Source: Paucibacter sp. DJ2R-2 (GTDB taxonomy: Bacteria; Pseudomonadota; Gammaproteobacteria; Burkholderiales; Burkholderiaceae_C). Taken from it: a stretch of DNA of 64,000 nucleotides. Under the pieces are notes generated by a model, which worked only from the letters and a program-made list of their open reading frames with translations, was not told the DNA's origin and searched no databases. A program made the translations under genes and the position numbers. Numbering within the stretch: the first letter of the stretch is position 1; every line of letters starts with the position of its first letter. Positions 39,710 through 49,075 of this stretch are shown here, one piece after another. Location of the stretch: contig NZ_JAJIRT010000003.1 of assembly GCF_025717675.1 (NCBI RefSeq), positions 372,001 to 436,000 on the forward strand, given 5' to 3'.

Positions 39710-40678
39710 ATGTCAAAGCCGAAACCGGCGCCCTTGCCTGCGGGAACGGTGGTTGGGGGCTACCAGATCATCAAACGGTTGGCAGCAGGCGGATTCGGCG
39801 TGGTGTATTTGGCCGAAGACCCGGAACGCCACCTCGTCGCCCTCAAGGAATATCTGCCCTCCAGCCTGGCTGAACGTTCGCCAGGCGAGTTGACGCCGCG
39901 CGTCAAACCCGAGAAGCAGCCACTGTACCGCCTGGGTCTGAAGAGCTTCTTCGAAGAAGGCCGTTCCCTGGCGCAGATTTCACACCCGAGCGTGGTTTCG
40001 GTGCTGAACTTCCTGCGCGAGAACGAAACCGTCTACATGGTGATGAACTACTTGCAGGGCGACACCTTGCAGGATTTCATCGTCACGGCGCGCGATATGA
40101 AGCGCGACAAGGTGTTCCGCGAGTCGACCATCCGCAGCCTCTTCGACGAGATCCTGCGTGGCTTGCGCATCGTGCACCAGCACAAGATGCTGCACCTGGA
40201 CATCAAGCCAGCCAATATCTTCATCACCAATGAAAACAAGGCGGTCTTGCTGGACTTCGGCGCGGCGCGTGAGGTGCTGAGCAAGGAAGGCAATTTCATC
40301 CGTCCCATGTACACGCCGGGCTTCGCTGCGCCCGAGATGTACCGGCGAGATGGCGCCTTAGGCCCCTGGACCGACATCTATGCCATCGGCGCCTGCATCT
40401 ACGCCTGCATGCAGGGCTATCCGCCCAACGACGCGCCGCAGCGCCTGGAGAAGGATCGCCTGGCCTTGAGTTTGTCGCGCTTGCGCAATGTCTATTCCGA
40501 CAATCTCATCGAAGTGACCGAATGGTGCATGTCGCTGGACCCTTTGTCGCGTCCCCAAAGCGTGTTCTCCTTGCAGAAGGAGCTGGCACGTGAGACCGAG
40601 CGTCGCTACACCAAACTCAGTTTCAGCGAGCGCCTCAAATTGCAACTGGAGAATCTGAAGACCGGAGCCAAAGCGTGA
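39710..40678 (+). CDS. Hanks-type serine/threonine protein kinase (non-RD)
   Basis: A 322-residue soluble kinase with no membrane segment or extra sensor domain. Gly-rich loop RLAAGGFGVVYLAED (residues ~23-37), catalytic Lys46 in VALKEY, catalytic loop HLDIKPANIF (near 163) and DFG in LLDFGAARE (near 182), then TPGFAAPEMY. The usual HRD Arg is Leu, so it is a non-RD kinase and need not be activated by activation-loop phosphorylation. Its stop overlaps the GTG start of the phosphatase gene, so the two form an antagonistic pair. Targets are unknown. Confidence 0.94.
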   Translation: MSKPKPAPLPAGTVVGGYQIIKRLAAGGFGVVYLAEDPERHLVALKEYLPSSLAERSPGELTPRVKPEKQPLYRLGLKSFFEEGRSLAQISHPSVVSVLNFLRENETVYMVMNYLQGDTLQDFIVTARDMKRDKVFRESTIRSLFDEILRGLRIVHQHKMLHLDIKPANIFITNENKAVLLDFGAAREVLSKEGNFIRPMYTPGFAAPEMYRRDGALGPWTDIYAIGACIYACMQGYPPNDAPQRLEKDRLALSLSRLRNVYSDNLIEVTEWCMSLDPLSRPQSVFSLQKELARETERRYTKLSFSERLKLQLENLKTGAKA

Positions 40679-41619
40679 GGTTCAGCACCTTCCAGGTGAG
40701 CCGTCGCGGCCGGCGTGAGAAGAATGAAGACCGCATGGGGTATTGCTACACCCGTGAGGCCGGGCTGTTTGCCTTGGCCGATGGTCTTGGTGGGCATCCT
40801 GAGGGCGAGGTGGCTGCGCAGATGGCGCTACAGACCCTGGCGGCGCTGTTCCAGCGCGATGCCACGCCGGCCTTGCAGGACCCGGCGGCTTTCTTGCAGG
40901 ATGCCGTGCTGATCGCCCATCAGCAACTGCTCCGCTATGCCGCCGAGAAAGGCATGAGCGACACGCCGCGCACCACCATCGTGGCCTGTGTGTTGCAAGG
41001 GCGGCGGGCTTTCTGGGCGCATTGCGGCGATTCGCGCCTGTACATGGTGCGCGCCGGCAAGCTGATCGCGCGCACCCGCGACCACTCTTACCTCGAGCTG
41101 CAAAACGCCTTGGGCCGGGTGCCGCAAGAAGGCGAGACCTTCAACCGCAATGTCTTGCTGACCTGCCTGGGCAGCCCGGGCAAGCCCATGGTCGACACCC
41201 ATGGCCCCATGCTGCTCGAACAGGGAGACCGACTGCTGCTCTGCTCCGACGGTCTGTGGGGCACGGTGCCCGATGATTTGATCACCGAGCATCTTGCTGC
41301 CAGCGCGGTCGCTGATGCCGTGCCGGAATTGGTGGAGCAGGCCCTGCGCAATGGCGGGCCGCGCTGTGACAATGTGACTGCACTGGCGGTGGAGTGGGAA
41401 GGCGAGGCCGATACGGACGACGGCCATACCGAAGCCGGCATTTCCACCCGCAGCCTGTCCGACGACGGCTTTGCCACCACCATCCAGGCCGCCGGCCAGG
41501 ATGCCCGCTCCGGCGGTGATGAGCTGGATGAGGCCGAAATCGAGCGCTCGGTGCGCGAGATCAATGAAGCCATACGCCGCGCCAACGAGCGCCAGAACGG
41601 CGTTCTCAAGAAATCCTGA
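40675..41619 (+). CDS. PP2C-family serine/threonine phosphatase
   Basis: A 314-residue metal-dependent phosphatase. All PP2C motifs are visible: RREKNEDRM near the start, [11 protein letters not shown] (first metal Asp), [21 protein letters not shown] and the final [12 protein letters not shown] ~60-residue acidic tail follows (DTDDGHTE ... [26 protein letters not shown]) ending in a likely helix, not part of the catalytic core. Start GTG at 40675 lies in the last codons of the kinase gene (GTGA overlap). It should reverse the kinase's phosphorylations. Confidence 0.95.
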   Translation: MRFSTFQVSRRGRREKNEDRMGYCYTREAGLFALADGLGGHPEGEVAAQMALQTLAALFQRDATPALQDPAAFLQDAVLIAHQQLLRYAAEKGMSDTPRTTIVACVLQGRRAFWAHCGDSRLYMVRAGKLIARTRDHSYLELQNALGRVPQEGETFNRNVLLTCLGSPGKPMVDTHGPMLLEQGDRLLLCSDGLWGTVPDDLITEHLAASAVADAVPELVEQALRNGGPRCDNVTALAVEWEGEADTDDGHTEAGISTRSLSDDGFATTIQAAGQDARSGGDELDEAEIERSVREINEAIRRANERQNGVLKKS

Positions 41620-41632
41620 AGGACTTTTCATC

Positions 41633-42370
41633 ATGACTGAAACAAACAGCGCGCTGCGCGCCAGTGGCCGCGCGGCGGATGCACTTCGCCCAGTGCGCAT
41701 CACCCGTCAATACACCTGCCATGCCGAGGGATCGGTGCTGATTGAATTCGGCGGCACCAAGGTGCTGTGCACGGCTTCGGTGGAAGAAAAAGTGCCGCCG
41801 CACAAGCGCGGATCGGGCGAAGGCTGGGTCACCGCGGAATACGGCATGCTGCCGCGCGCCACCCATACCCGCAGCGACCGCGAGGCCGCCCGTGGCAAGC
41901 AGAGCGGTCGCACCCAGGAAATTCAGCGCCTGATCGGCCGCTCGCTGCGCTGCGTCTTCGACTTGAAGCTGCTGGGCGAGCGCACCATCGCACTCGACTG
42001 CGATGTGCTGCAAGCCGATGGCGGCACCCGCACCGCGGCCATCACCGGTGCTTACGTGGCAGCCGCCGATGCGGTCAGCTGGCTCATGGCTCAGGGCAAG
42101 ATCACGGCCAGCCCGATCCGCCAGGCGGTGGCAGCCATTTCGGTGGGCATCGTCGAGGGCACGCCCTTGCTGGACCTGGAATACACCGAAGACTCGGCCT
42201 GCGACACCGACATGAATGTGGTGATGACGGCCGACGGAGGCTTTGTCGAGCTGCAAGGCACGGCCGAGGGCGTGGCCTTCAGCCGCACCGAGATGAATGC
42301 GCTGCTGGACCTGGCGGAGAAGGGTATTCGTGAGTTGCTGGCTGCCCAAAAGGCAGCTCTGACGGCATGA
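41633..42370 (+). CDS. rph: Ribonuclease PH
   Basis: A 245-residue phosphorolytic 3' exoribonuclease that trims tRNA precursors and structured RNAs. [46 protein letters not shown], the phosphate-binding [12 protein letters not shown] and the catalytic-region TDMNVVMT are complete, so it is full length. An ATG at 41633 starts 13 bases after the phosphatase stop. Its TGA overlaps the rdgB ATG by 4 bases. Confidence 0.97.
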   Translation: MTETNSALRASGRAADALRPVRITRQYTCHAEGSVLIEFGGTKVLCTASVEEKVPPHKRGSGEGWVTAEYGMLPRATHTRSDREAARGKQSGRTQEIQRLIGRSLRCVFDLKLLGERTIALDCDVLQADGGTRTAAITGAYVAAADAVSWLMAQGKITASPIRQAVAAISVGIVEGTPLLDLEYTEDSACDTDMNVVMTADGGFVELQGTAEGVAFSRTEMNALLDLAEKGIRELLAAQKAALTA

Positions 42371-42981
42371 AGATTGTTCTCGCCTCCAACAATGCCAAAA
42401 AGCTGATTGAGCTGCAGGCCTTGTTCGCGCCCCTGGGCGTGGAGTTGCTGACCCAGGGTTCGCTCGGCATCTCGGAGGCCGAAGAGCCTTTTGGCACCTT
42501 CGCCGAGAACGCCCTGGCCAAGGCCCGGCATGCGGCCGAGGCCAGCGGTCTGCCGGCCCTGGCCGATGACTCCGGCCTGGCGGTCGAAGCTCTGGCCGGT
42601 GCGCCCGGCGTGCTTTCGGCGCGTTATGCCACGCTGTTCGGCCAGCCCAAGTCGGACGCCGATAACAACCGCGTGCTCTTGGAGCAAATGGCGCAGTTTC
42701 CTGCGTCCGAGCAGCGGGCGGCACGTTTCGTCTGTGCCTTGGTGGCCGTGCGCAGCGCGCGCGACCCCGAGCCGCTGATCGCCATGGGCCGATGGCAGGG
42801 GCAGATCTTGAGCGCTGCCCAGGGCGACGCGGGCTTTGGCTACGATCCGCTGATGTTCATTCCGTCCCTGGGGCGAAGCGTGGCCGAGCTGAGCGCCGCG
42901 GAAAAGAATGTACAGAGTCACCGGGCCTTGGCGGCCGCCAATCTGGCGGTGCAGATGCGCGAGGTCTGGCATCTTGGCTGA
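42367..42981 (+). CDS. rdgB: dITP/XTP pyrophosphatase (RdgB/HAM1)
   Basis: A 204-residue house-cleaning enzyme that hydrolyses non-canonical purine triphosphates (dITP, XTP) and keeps them out of [21 protein letters not shown], the acidic [20 protein letters not shown] and [11 protein letters not shown]...[12 protein letters not shown] motifs are standard. It overlaps rph by ATGA, and hemW begins within its last codons, so rph-rdgB-hemW are tightly coupled. Confidence 0.96.
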   Translation: MKIVLASNNAKKLIELQALFAPLGVELLTQGSLGISEAEEPFGTFAENALAKARHAAEASGLPALADDSGLAVEALAGAPGVLSARYATLFGQPKSDADNNRVLLEQMAQFPASEQRAARFVCALVAVRSARDPEPLIAMGRWQGQILSAAQGDAGFGYDPLMFIPSLGRSVAELSAAEKNVQSHRALAAANLAVQMREVWHLG

Positions 42982-44185
42982 TGTCATTCGCCTGATGCGG
43001 CCGGGCACGCTGAGCCTGCCGGCGCTGCCGCCACTCTCGCTCTATGTGCACCTGCCCTGGTGTCTGCGCAAATGCCCGTACTGTGATTTCAACAGCCATG
43101 AGTGGCGTGTCGACGGTGCCGCGCGCGAACTTCCTGTGGACACCGCGCGAGCCTACCTGGCCGCCTTGCGGGCAGACCTGGAGGCGGCATTGCCCTTGAT
43201 CTGGGGCCGGCCGGTGGTCAGCATCTTCATCGGCGGCGGCACGCCCAGCCTGTTTCCGCCGGAGCAGATTGCCGAGCTGATCTCGGACCTGCGCGCCCGC
43301 TTGCCGCTGGAGCCGGGCTGCGAAATCACGCTGGAAGCCAACCCGGGGACTTTCGAGCGCGACCGCTTCAAGGGCTTCCGCGCGGCCGGCGTGACCCGCT
43401 TGTCCATCGGCGTGCAGAGTTTCGACGATGCCAAGCTCAAGGCCTTGGGCCGGGTGCACAGCGGCGAGCAGGCGCGAGCCGCCATCGCCGAGGCAGCGCA
43501 GGCGTTCGAAACCTTCAACATCGACCTGATGTACGCATTGCCGGGCCAGAGCCTGGCCGAGCTGGATCTGGAACTGAGCACGGCCCTGGCTTTTGTGCCG
43601 CCGCATCTGTCCGTCTATCACCTGACCATCGAGCCCAACACCCGTTTCGCCACAGTACCGCCGCAGGACCTGCCCGATGCTGACCTGGCCAGCGAGATGT
43701 TGGACCTGATCACGGCGCGCACCGGTGCCGTGGGCATGGATCGTTATGAAGTCTCGGCCTATGCCCGGGCTGGACACCGTTGCGCCCACAATCTGAACTA
43801 CTGGCAGTTCGGTGACTACCTCGGCATCGGCGCCGGTGCGCACAGCAAGATCTCCTTCCCGCACCGCGTGCTGCGCCAGGTGCGCTGGCGTGAGCCGGCG
43901 GCCTATATGACGCAGGCGATTGACGGAACGGCGGTGTCCAACGAGAACGAAGTGGCCCGCGCCGAGCTGCCTTTCGAGTTCATGCTCAATGCCTTGCGCC
44001 TGCGCGAGGGCGTGGGCCTGCAGTCCTATCTGGAACGCACCGGCCTGCCGCCGTCGAGCATTGCCCGCGCCCTGGAGCAAGGTCGCCAGCGCGGCCTGCT
44101 CGAGCTCGACCTGGCGCGCATCGCGGCCACCGCCCGGGGCTTCGATTTCCTCAGCGACCTGCAATCCCTGTTCTTGGCGGATTGA
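42974..44185 (+). CDS. hemW: Radical SAM haem chaperone HemW
   Basis: A protein of about 403 residues. The radical-SAM cysteines are C30, C34 and C37 in PWCLRKCPYCDFNSHEW, the motif of HemW, followed by FIGGGTPSLFPP, EITLEANPGTFE, LSIGVQSFDD and the NIDLMYALPGQ region. HemW was once annotated as coproporphyrinogen dehydrogenase but lacks that fourth-Cys pattern; it delivers haem to respiratory enzymes. TTG at 42974 is chosen because a GCGAGG site lies just upstream; ATG at 42995 is the alternative. Last gene of the kinase-phosphatase-rph-rdgB-hemW run. Confidence 0.93.
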   Translation: MADVIRLMRPGTLSLPALPPLSLYVHLPWCLRKCPYCDFNSHEWRVDGAARELPVDTARAYLAALRADLEAALPLIWGRPVVSIFIGGGTPSLFPPEQIAELISDLRARLPLEPGCEITLEANPGTFERDRFKGFRAAGVTRLSIGVQSFDDAKLKALGRVHSGEQARAAIAEAAQAFETFNIDLMYALPGQSLAELDLELSTALAFVPPHLSVYHLTIEPNTRFATVPPQDLPDADLASEMLDLITARTGAVGMDRYEVSAYARAGHRCAHNLNYWQFGDYLGIGAGAHSKISFPHRVLRQVRWREPAAYMTQAIDGTAVSNENEVARAELPFEFMLNALRLREGVGLQSYLERTGLPPSSIARALEQGRQRGLLELDLARIAATARGFDFLSDLQSLFLAD

Positions 44186-44198
44186 TCGCTTCGGCGCC

Positions 44199-46007
44199 TC
44201 AGGCTGCCATCACATAGACACTCAAGGCCTCATGCTTGGCATGACGCTTGGCCGTGGCCGCAGCGCTGGCCACATCTTCGGCGCGCTGCAGGCTGCCGGG
44301 GCTGACCCGAACCGCGCCAATGCTGAGCGTGGTGCAGGGGTGGAAGCGCATATCGCCGTGGCGGTCCTCGGCCATGATGCCGCCGGCTTGCAGTGCTGCG
44401 GCATCAAAGAGGTTGCGGGCCAGTTCATTGAAGCCGTTGACGATCTGCTCGCAACGCTGCTCCCAGTCGGCGCTCTGGAACAGCATGACGAAATCATCGC
44501 CGCCGACATGGCCGAGAAAGTCGCGCTGGCTGTCGCAGTGGTTGCTGGCCACGCGCGCCACCAGGCGGATCATCTCGTCGCCGCGCCAATAGCCGTATTC
44601 GTCGTTGAAGGGTTTGAAGTGGTTGAGGTCGGCATAGGCGGCCACGAACTCGCGGCCACTGGTCAGCAGCCGTCCGATGTGCTGGCTGATCGGGATGTTG
44701 CCGGGCAGGAAGGTCAGCGGGTTGGCGTGGCGCGCCGCTTCGATGCGCGCTTCGGTGACTGAGCGCACCAACTGCTCGCCCGTGCCCAGGCCCAGATAGC
44801 GGCCTTCGCGCACGATGATGAAACCTTCGCGCAAATAGCGCTGGTCGGCCGAGGTCAGCACCGTCGTCAGTGCCTCGATGCCGGTGTCGGCGTTGACGAT
44901 CAAGGGTGTCGGGTTGGCGAACAGGGTGCAGGCGTGGCGACCGTACAGGTCCATGAAGAAAGGCTTGGCCCAGCGGTTGATGAACTGCGCCCGGTCGACC
45001 AGGGCCACTGGCTCCTGGGCGGCGTTGAGCACGGCAATGGCGTGCAAGTCCTCGTGTGCATTGAAGACGCGGAACAGTTGCTCGTGGGTGGTGTCCGCCG
45101 TCACGCTGACGGCTTCCATCATCAGGCGCTCGGCGGTCACGCCATTGCTGGAGGCGCGGCGCAACTCGGGCAGCACGGCAATCTCGCTGCTGGCCAGCAC
45201 CTCGCGCGCGCCAGGGAGGGCTTCGCGTGCGCCATCGCGGCTGGGGCGGCCGATCAACCAGCCCTGCCCGAAGGCCACGCCGAGATCGCGCAGCACGCGC
45301 AGTTCCTCTGCGTTTTCGATGCCCTCGGCCACCAGCTGGGCGCCAAAGGTTTCGGCCAGCTGCAGCAGGGCGCGGAAGGTCTGCAGCTTCTCCGCATGGT
45401 CGGGCAGGTCGTGGGTGAAGTATTTGTCGATCTTGACGATGTCGGGCTGGATCTCCGACCACAGGCGCAGCGAGGAACGGCCGTCACCGAAGTCGTCCAA
45501 GGCGATGCCCACGCCCTTGCGGCGCAGCACGGCGATGGCGCGGCGCAGGCTCTCGATGTCGGCGACGCGCTCATGCTCGGTCAGCTCGATCATCAGGCGG
45601 CTGGCGCAGATGCCATGTTCTTCGCAGACAAACAGCCGGTCTTGCGCCACGCCCTCGGAGACGGCGCTGGACAGGGCCGTGGCGCTCATATTGAGCAGCA
45701 GGCGACCGGGCAGCTTGAGCCGGCTCCAGTCCGCAATGGCCTGCATGGCGCAGTGCACCTCCAGCTCGTTGCTCAGCCCTTCCTGGCGTCCGGCGCTGAA
45801 CAGGGCATCGGGGAATTCAAGGGCGCTGCCGAGGGGGCCGCGCACCAGGGCCTCGTGGCCGTAGATCAGGCCGCAATCGAGCTGCGCAATCGGCTGAAAT
45901 ACCGTCGTGAGCAGGGCCTGATCAATCAGTGTCTGCACGCTCAAGGGGGCGCGCAGGGCCGGTGGCGACGCGAGCGGCGGGCGGTTCAGAGTGGCGGTGT
46001 TCGTCAT
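44199..46007 (-). CDS. EAL-CBS-GGDEF dual c-di-GMP protein
   Basis: A protein of about 602 residues. EAL domain first: HEALVRG (Glu52), LLNMSATAL, IELTEHERV, LDDFGDGRSSL, DIVKIDKYF, VAEGIENAEE, FGQGWLIGRP, so catalytic positions are kept. A middle region of ~150 residues (AVSVTADTTHEQLFRVF, HAIAVLNAAQEPVALVDRAQF) is two CBS-like repeats. GGDEF domain last: GGDDF in GHVGGDDFVML near residue 500 is a functional variant; the SQRD five residues before does not form an RxxD inhibition site. ATG at 46007 is preferred to the longer frame. Both synthesis and breakdown look possible; CBS could sense nucleotides. It follows cheB. Confidence 0.92.
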   Translation of the reverse strand: MTNTATLNRPPLASPPALRAPLSVQTLIDQALLTTVFQPIAQLDCGLIYGHEALVRGPLGSALEFPDALFSAGRQEGLSNELEVHCAMQAIADWSRLKLPGRLLLNMSATALSSAVSEGVAQDRLFVCEEHGICASRLMIELTEHERVADIESLRRAIAVLRRKGVGIALDDFGDGRSSLRLWSEIQPDIVKIDKYFTHDLPDHAEKLQTFRALLQLAETFGAQLVAEGIENAEELRVLRDLGVAFGQGWLIGRPSRDGAREALPGAREVLASSEIAVLPELRRASSNGVTAERLMMEAVSVTADTTHEQLFRVFNAHEDLHAIAVLNAAQEPVALVDRAQFINRWAKPFFMDLYGRHACTLFANPTPLIVNADTGIEALTTVLTSADQRYLREGFIIVREGRYLGLGTGEQLVRSVTEARIEAARHANPLTFLPGNIPISQHIGRLLTSGREFVAAYADLNHFKPFNDEYGYWRGDEMIRLVARVASNHCDSQRDFLGHVGGDDFVMLFQSADWEQRCEQIVNGFNELARNLFDAAALQAGGIMAEDRHGDMRFHPCTTLSIGAVRVSPGSLQRAEDVASAAATAKRHAKHEALSVYVMAA

Positions 46008-46066
46008 ACCTGGCATGCTGCCGCGCATGCGTGACAGGGCGACGAAACGCGGCCCCGGAAACGACG

Positions 46067-46108
46067 AAGGCCGCAGCGGCGTGAGCAATTGCTCAGCCCT
46101 GCGGCCTT
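46067..46108 (-). terminator. Hairpin after cheB
   Basis: A 10-base stem AAGGCCGCAG (46067-46076) with CTGCGGCCTT (46099-46108), with the inner palindrome GAGCAATTGCTC. A short T-tract follows on the minus strand. It probably separates cheB from the EAL-CBS-GGDEF gene. Confidence 0.55.
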
Positions 46109-46135
46109 GGCGTTAGGCCCGGTGTGGCGGCCGGC

Positions 46136-47254
46136 CTACACGCGATTGAGTGACATGCCCGAGGTGCTGCGCAGGCGCTCAATCAGACGCGGTGCGATTT
46201 GGTTCAGCGGTAGCACTTCGTCGGCGGCACCGGCGTTGATGGCCTCACGCGGCATGCCAAAAACCACGCAGGTCGCCTCGTCTTGCACCAGGTTGTAGGA
46301 GCCGGCGTCCTTCATGACCTTCATGGCCTTGGCGCCGTCGGCGCCCATGCCGGTCAACATGATGCCCAGGGCATTGGGCCCTACCACACGCGCCGCGGAA
46401 TGGAACAGCACCTCGACCGAGGGCTTGTGCCGGTTCACCGGTTCACCGTCCTGGACCCGGGCGATGTAGTTGGCGCCGGAGCGTTCGACGCTCAGATGGA
46501 ATCCGCCCGGAGCGATATAGCCGTGGCCGGGCAGTATGCGCTCGCCGTCCGTGGCTTCCTTGATGCGGATGCGGCACAGGCTGTCCAGGCGCGCTGCATA
46601 GCTCTTGGTGAAGCCGGGCGGCATGTGCTGGGTGATGACCACGGCCGGGCAGTCGGCGGGCAGATTGACCAGCACGTCCTTGGTCGCTTCGGTGCCGCCG
46701 GTGGAGGCGCCGATGAAGATGATTTTTTCGGTCGAAAGCCGGCCCAAACTGGCCATGGTGACGGGCTTGGCCGGCGCGGCCGGTGCGTGCCCCGCATGGG
46801 CCGAGGCGCCAGTGGCACCGGAGGCGGGCAGGGCGGCATGGCTGCGCCGGATGTGGGCCTTGGCGGCAATGCGAATCTTGTCGGTGATGTCATCGGCGAG
46901 CAGCCGGATGCCATCGGCCACGCCGATCTTGGGCTTGGCCACAAAGTCCACCGCGCCGAGTTCGAGCGCCTTCAGGGTCACTTCGGCGCCGCGCTCGGTC
47001 AGGGTGGACACCATCACCACCGGCATGGGCCGCAGGCGCATCAGGCGGGACAGAAAATCGAGGCCGTCCATGCGCGGCATCTCGATGTCCAAGGTGATCA
47101 CGTCTGGGTTGAGGGCGCGGATCATCTCGCGCGCCAGCAGTGGGTCGGCGGCGGCGCCGATGCATTCCATATCGGGCTGGCGATTGATGATCTCGGTCAG
47201 GATGCTGCGCACCAGCGCCGAATCGTCGACCACCACCACAGTTGTTTTGGCCAT
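46136..47254 (-). CDS. cheB: Chemotaxis protein-glutamate methylesterase/deamidase CheB
   Basis: A 372-residue adaptation enzyme. Receiver domain: Asp10-Asp11, phosphoacceptor Asp56 in [13 protein letters not shown], Lys in FVAKPK. A His/Ala/Pro linker leads to the methylesterase domain with the triad Ser in [10 protein letters not shown], His in TQHMPPGF and Asp in TGMGADGA. Phosphorylated CheB removes methyl groups from chemoreceptors and deamidates glutamines. It lies 27 bases after cheD and is third in cheR-cheD-cheB. No cheA, cheW, cheY or receptor gene is in the window after it, so the rest of the system is elsewhere. Confidence 0.97.
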   Translation of the reverse strand: MAKTTVVVVDDSALVRSILTEIINRQPDMECIGAAADPLLAREMIRALNPDVITLDIEMPRMDGLDFLSRLMRLRPMPVVMVSTLTERGAEVTLKALELGAVDFVAKPKIGVADGIRLLADDITDKIRIAAKAHIRRSHAALPASGATGASAHAGHAPAAPAKPVTMASLGRLSTEKIIFIGASTGGTEATKDVLVNLPADCPAVVITQHMPPGFTKSYAARLDSLCRIRIKEATDGERILPGHGYIAPGGFHLSVERSGANYIARVQDGEPVNRHKPSVEVLFHSAARVVGPNALGIMLTGMGADGAKAMKVMKDAGSYNLVQDEATCVVFGMPREAINAGAADEVLPLNQIAPRLIERLRSTSGMSLNRV

Positions 47255-47281
47255 TGCGTACTTCTCCTCTTGGGCCTGAAA

Positions 47282-47956
47282 TCAGAACAGGTCGACCGAG
47301 CCGCCCGTTGCCACCACGGGCTGGGCTTTCTGCGCGGCATTGCGATCCTGTTGCACCAGGGCGTCGGTGTTGGCGGGGGCCAGTCGTTTGACCATGGCCT
47401 TGCCGCTGAAGGGCAGGAAGCAAACCTTGCGCGGGTAAATGTCCATCACGTCCTTGGACACGATGGGGATGCGCTCGAGCTTGAGGAAATCGATCACAAA
47501 ATTGGTGTTGCGTTCGCCGACATTGATGGTGTTCATGCCGGCGATCACGGCGCCTCCGCCAAAGATCTTGGCTTCCATGCGGCCTTTGGAGGCACCGCGC
47601 TTCATCATCTCGTTGATCAGCAGTTCCATGGCGAAGGAGCCATAGCGGCCTGAGTCGCCGCTGCCTTCAGGCAGCATGAAGTGATTCATGCCGCCGATTT
47701 GCGCATGGCGGTCCCACAGACAGGCTGCAATGCAGGAGCCGAGGGTGGTCATGACCAGCAGGTCTTCGTTGTCAACGAAGTATTCGCCGGGCAGGATCTT
47801 CACCGCCGCATTCTTGAAATGGGCGTCGTAGAAGAAGAACGATGCTTCACCTGGCTTGCGCGGCACTGCCTTGAGCTGGGCAACGCGGGCCGCTCCCGCG
47901 CCACTGGTGAACATCGAGCCGGTGCCTGCACCGGAAGGGGGCGGGGGGGTGCTCAT
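47282..47956 (-). CDS. cheD: Chemoreceptor glutamine deamidase CheD
   Basis: A 224-residue deamidase acting on chemoreceptor glutamines. Catalytic Cys in TTLGSCIAACLWD and His in IGGMNHFMLPEG are kept, with Thr in the ...NTINVGERN region and a KIFGGGAVI segment. The N-terminal ~40 residues are Pro/Gly-rich, unlike the short start of most CheD proteins. No ribosome-binding site precedes the ATG at 47956, but a sigma-28-like promoter is placed so that transcription would start at the A of that ATG. ATG at 47914 is an alternative start. Confidence 0.93.
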   Translation of the reverse strand: MSTPPPPSGAGTGSMFTSGAGAARVAQLKAVPRKPGEASFFFYDAHFKNAAVKILPGEYFVDNEDLLVMTTLGSCIAACLWDRHAQIGGMNHFMLPEGSGDSGRYGSFAMELLINEMMKRGASKGRMEAKIFGGGAVIAGMNTINVGERNTNFVIDFLKLERIPIVSKDVMDIYPRKVCFLPFSGKAMVKRLAPANTDALVQQDRNAAQKAQPVVATGGSVDLF

Positions 47957-47962
47957 GTTTTT

Positions 47963-47989
47963 TTATCGGTCGCTGGAGTTTGAACTTGA
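47963..47989 (-). promoter_or_regulatory. Sigma-28 (FliA)-like promoter directly upstream of cheD
   Basis: On the minus strand TCAAGTTC is followed after exactly 11 bases by ACCGATAA (47963-47970), against consensus TAAAGTTT-N11-GCCGATAA. The predicted start, about 7 bases past the -10, falls on the A of the cheD ATG (47956). Confidence 0.55.
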
Positions 47990-48009
47990 GGGCTGCGCCG
48001 GCGCTGGGC

Positions 48010-48885
48010 TCAGACGCGCTCGTAAATGGTCTTGCCGCGCAGGCGGAAGAGGTCGCGCGAATCGGTGAAATTCTCGGAGTGGCCGACGAACAGCAAGCCG
48101 TTCGGGCGCATCACGCGGTGGATGCGCTCCAGCACCTTGCGCTGCGTGGGCGGATCGAAATAGATCATCACATTGCGGCAGAACACGATGTGGAAGGGCT
48201 CACCCAGCGACCACTGCGCATCCATCAGATTCAGAGACTTGAAGTCGATCCAGCGCTGCAACTCTGGCTTGACGCGGATGCGGCCCGAGTTGCCGCCGGT
48301 GCCACGCATGAAGAAGGTCTTCAACCGGGTCGAGTCCAGACCACGCGCGTCGGCGTTGTAGACGCCGCGGCGCGCCGTGTTCAGTACATTGGTGTCGATG
48401 TCGCTGGCCACGATCTGCATCTGCGCATTGCTACCCAGGGCTTCACTGCAGGTGATGGCGATCGAGTAGGGCTCTTCGCCCGTTGAAGCCGCGCAACACC
48501 AGATGCGCACCGGCTTGCCGGCCAATGGCTTGAGGTCGTCGGTCAGGGCGTGGAAGTGGTGCTCTTCGCGGAAGAAGGAGGTCAGGTTGGTGGTCAGGCA
48601 GTTGACGAACTCCTGCCACTCCTGTGTGCCCTCTGCGCCGCTGGCGTTCTCCAGCCATTGGAGATAGGCCGCAAAGGACTTGTGGCCGGTCTCGCGCAAG
48701 CGCCGGGACAGGCGGCTGTAGACCATGGCGTGCTTGCCATCGTGCAAGCTGATGCCGGCATGCTTGTAAATCAGTTCCCGTACGCGGTCGAAATCGGCGC
48801 GACTGAAGCTGAACTCGTGGTCGATGACTTCGGCGCCTGAGGCACTTGGAACAGCTGGCATAGGTGGAGCTCGGTTATCGCCCAT
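48010..48885 (-). CDS. cheR: Chemotaxis protein methyltransferase CheR
   Basis: A 291-residue SAM-dependent methyltransferase that methylates chemoreceptor glutamates. The N-terminal helical domain (FDRVRELIYKHAGISL..K..MVYSRLSRRLR) recognises receptors. The catalytic domain shows NLTSFFRE, the SAM motif IWCCAASTGEEPYSIAI, VASDIDTNVL, and VFCRNVMIYFD with the final LFVGHSE. First gene of cheR-cheD-cheB. ATG at 48885 gives MGDNRAPP; an ATG eight codons on could also serve. Confidence 0.97.
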   Translation of the reverse strand: MGDNRAPPMPAVPSASGAEVIDHEFSFSRADFDRVRELIYKHAGISLHDGKHAMVYSRLSRRLRETGHKSFAAYLQWLENASGAEGTQEWQEFVNCLTTNLTSFFREEHHFHALTDDLKPLAGKPVRIWCCAASTGEEPYSIAITCSEALGSNAQMQIVASDIDTNVLNTARRGVYNADARGLDSTRLKTFFMRGTGGNSGRIRVKPELQRWIDFKSLNLMDAQWSLGEPFHIVFCRNVMIYFDPPTQRKVLERIHRVMRPNGLLFVGHSENFTDSRDLFRLRGKTIYERV

Positions 48886-49075
48886 GGCGGCTGTGCGCAG
48901 CCCGGGTTTTGATTTTGCATCGACTGGCAGTCTGGCGGTTCAAGCGTCTTCAGCATAGGGCAAACAAAGCCGCCAATGAGGGCCAGATTGCAACTTTGGC
49001 CACAAACCCCCACTGCTAGACTGAGCCCGCACTCGCCCTTGGAACATCTTGGAAACAAGCCCACCACCCGCTTTG

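Noticed and set aside
48868..48889. GGCGATAA (minus strand) near the cheR start as a sigma-28 -10 box
   Set aside because: It lies inside the cheR coding sequence, and no TCAAG/TAAAG element stands 11-12 bases upstream.
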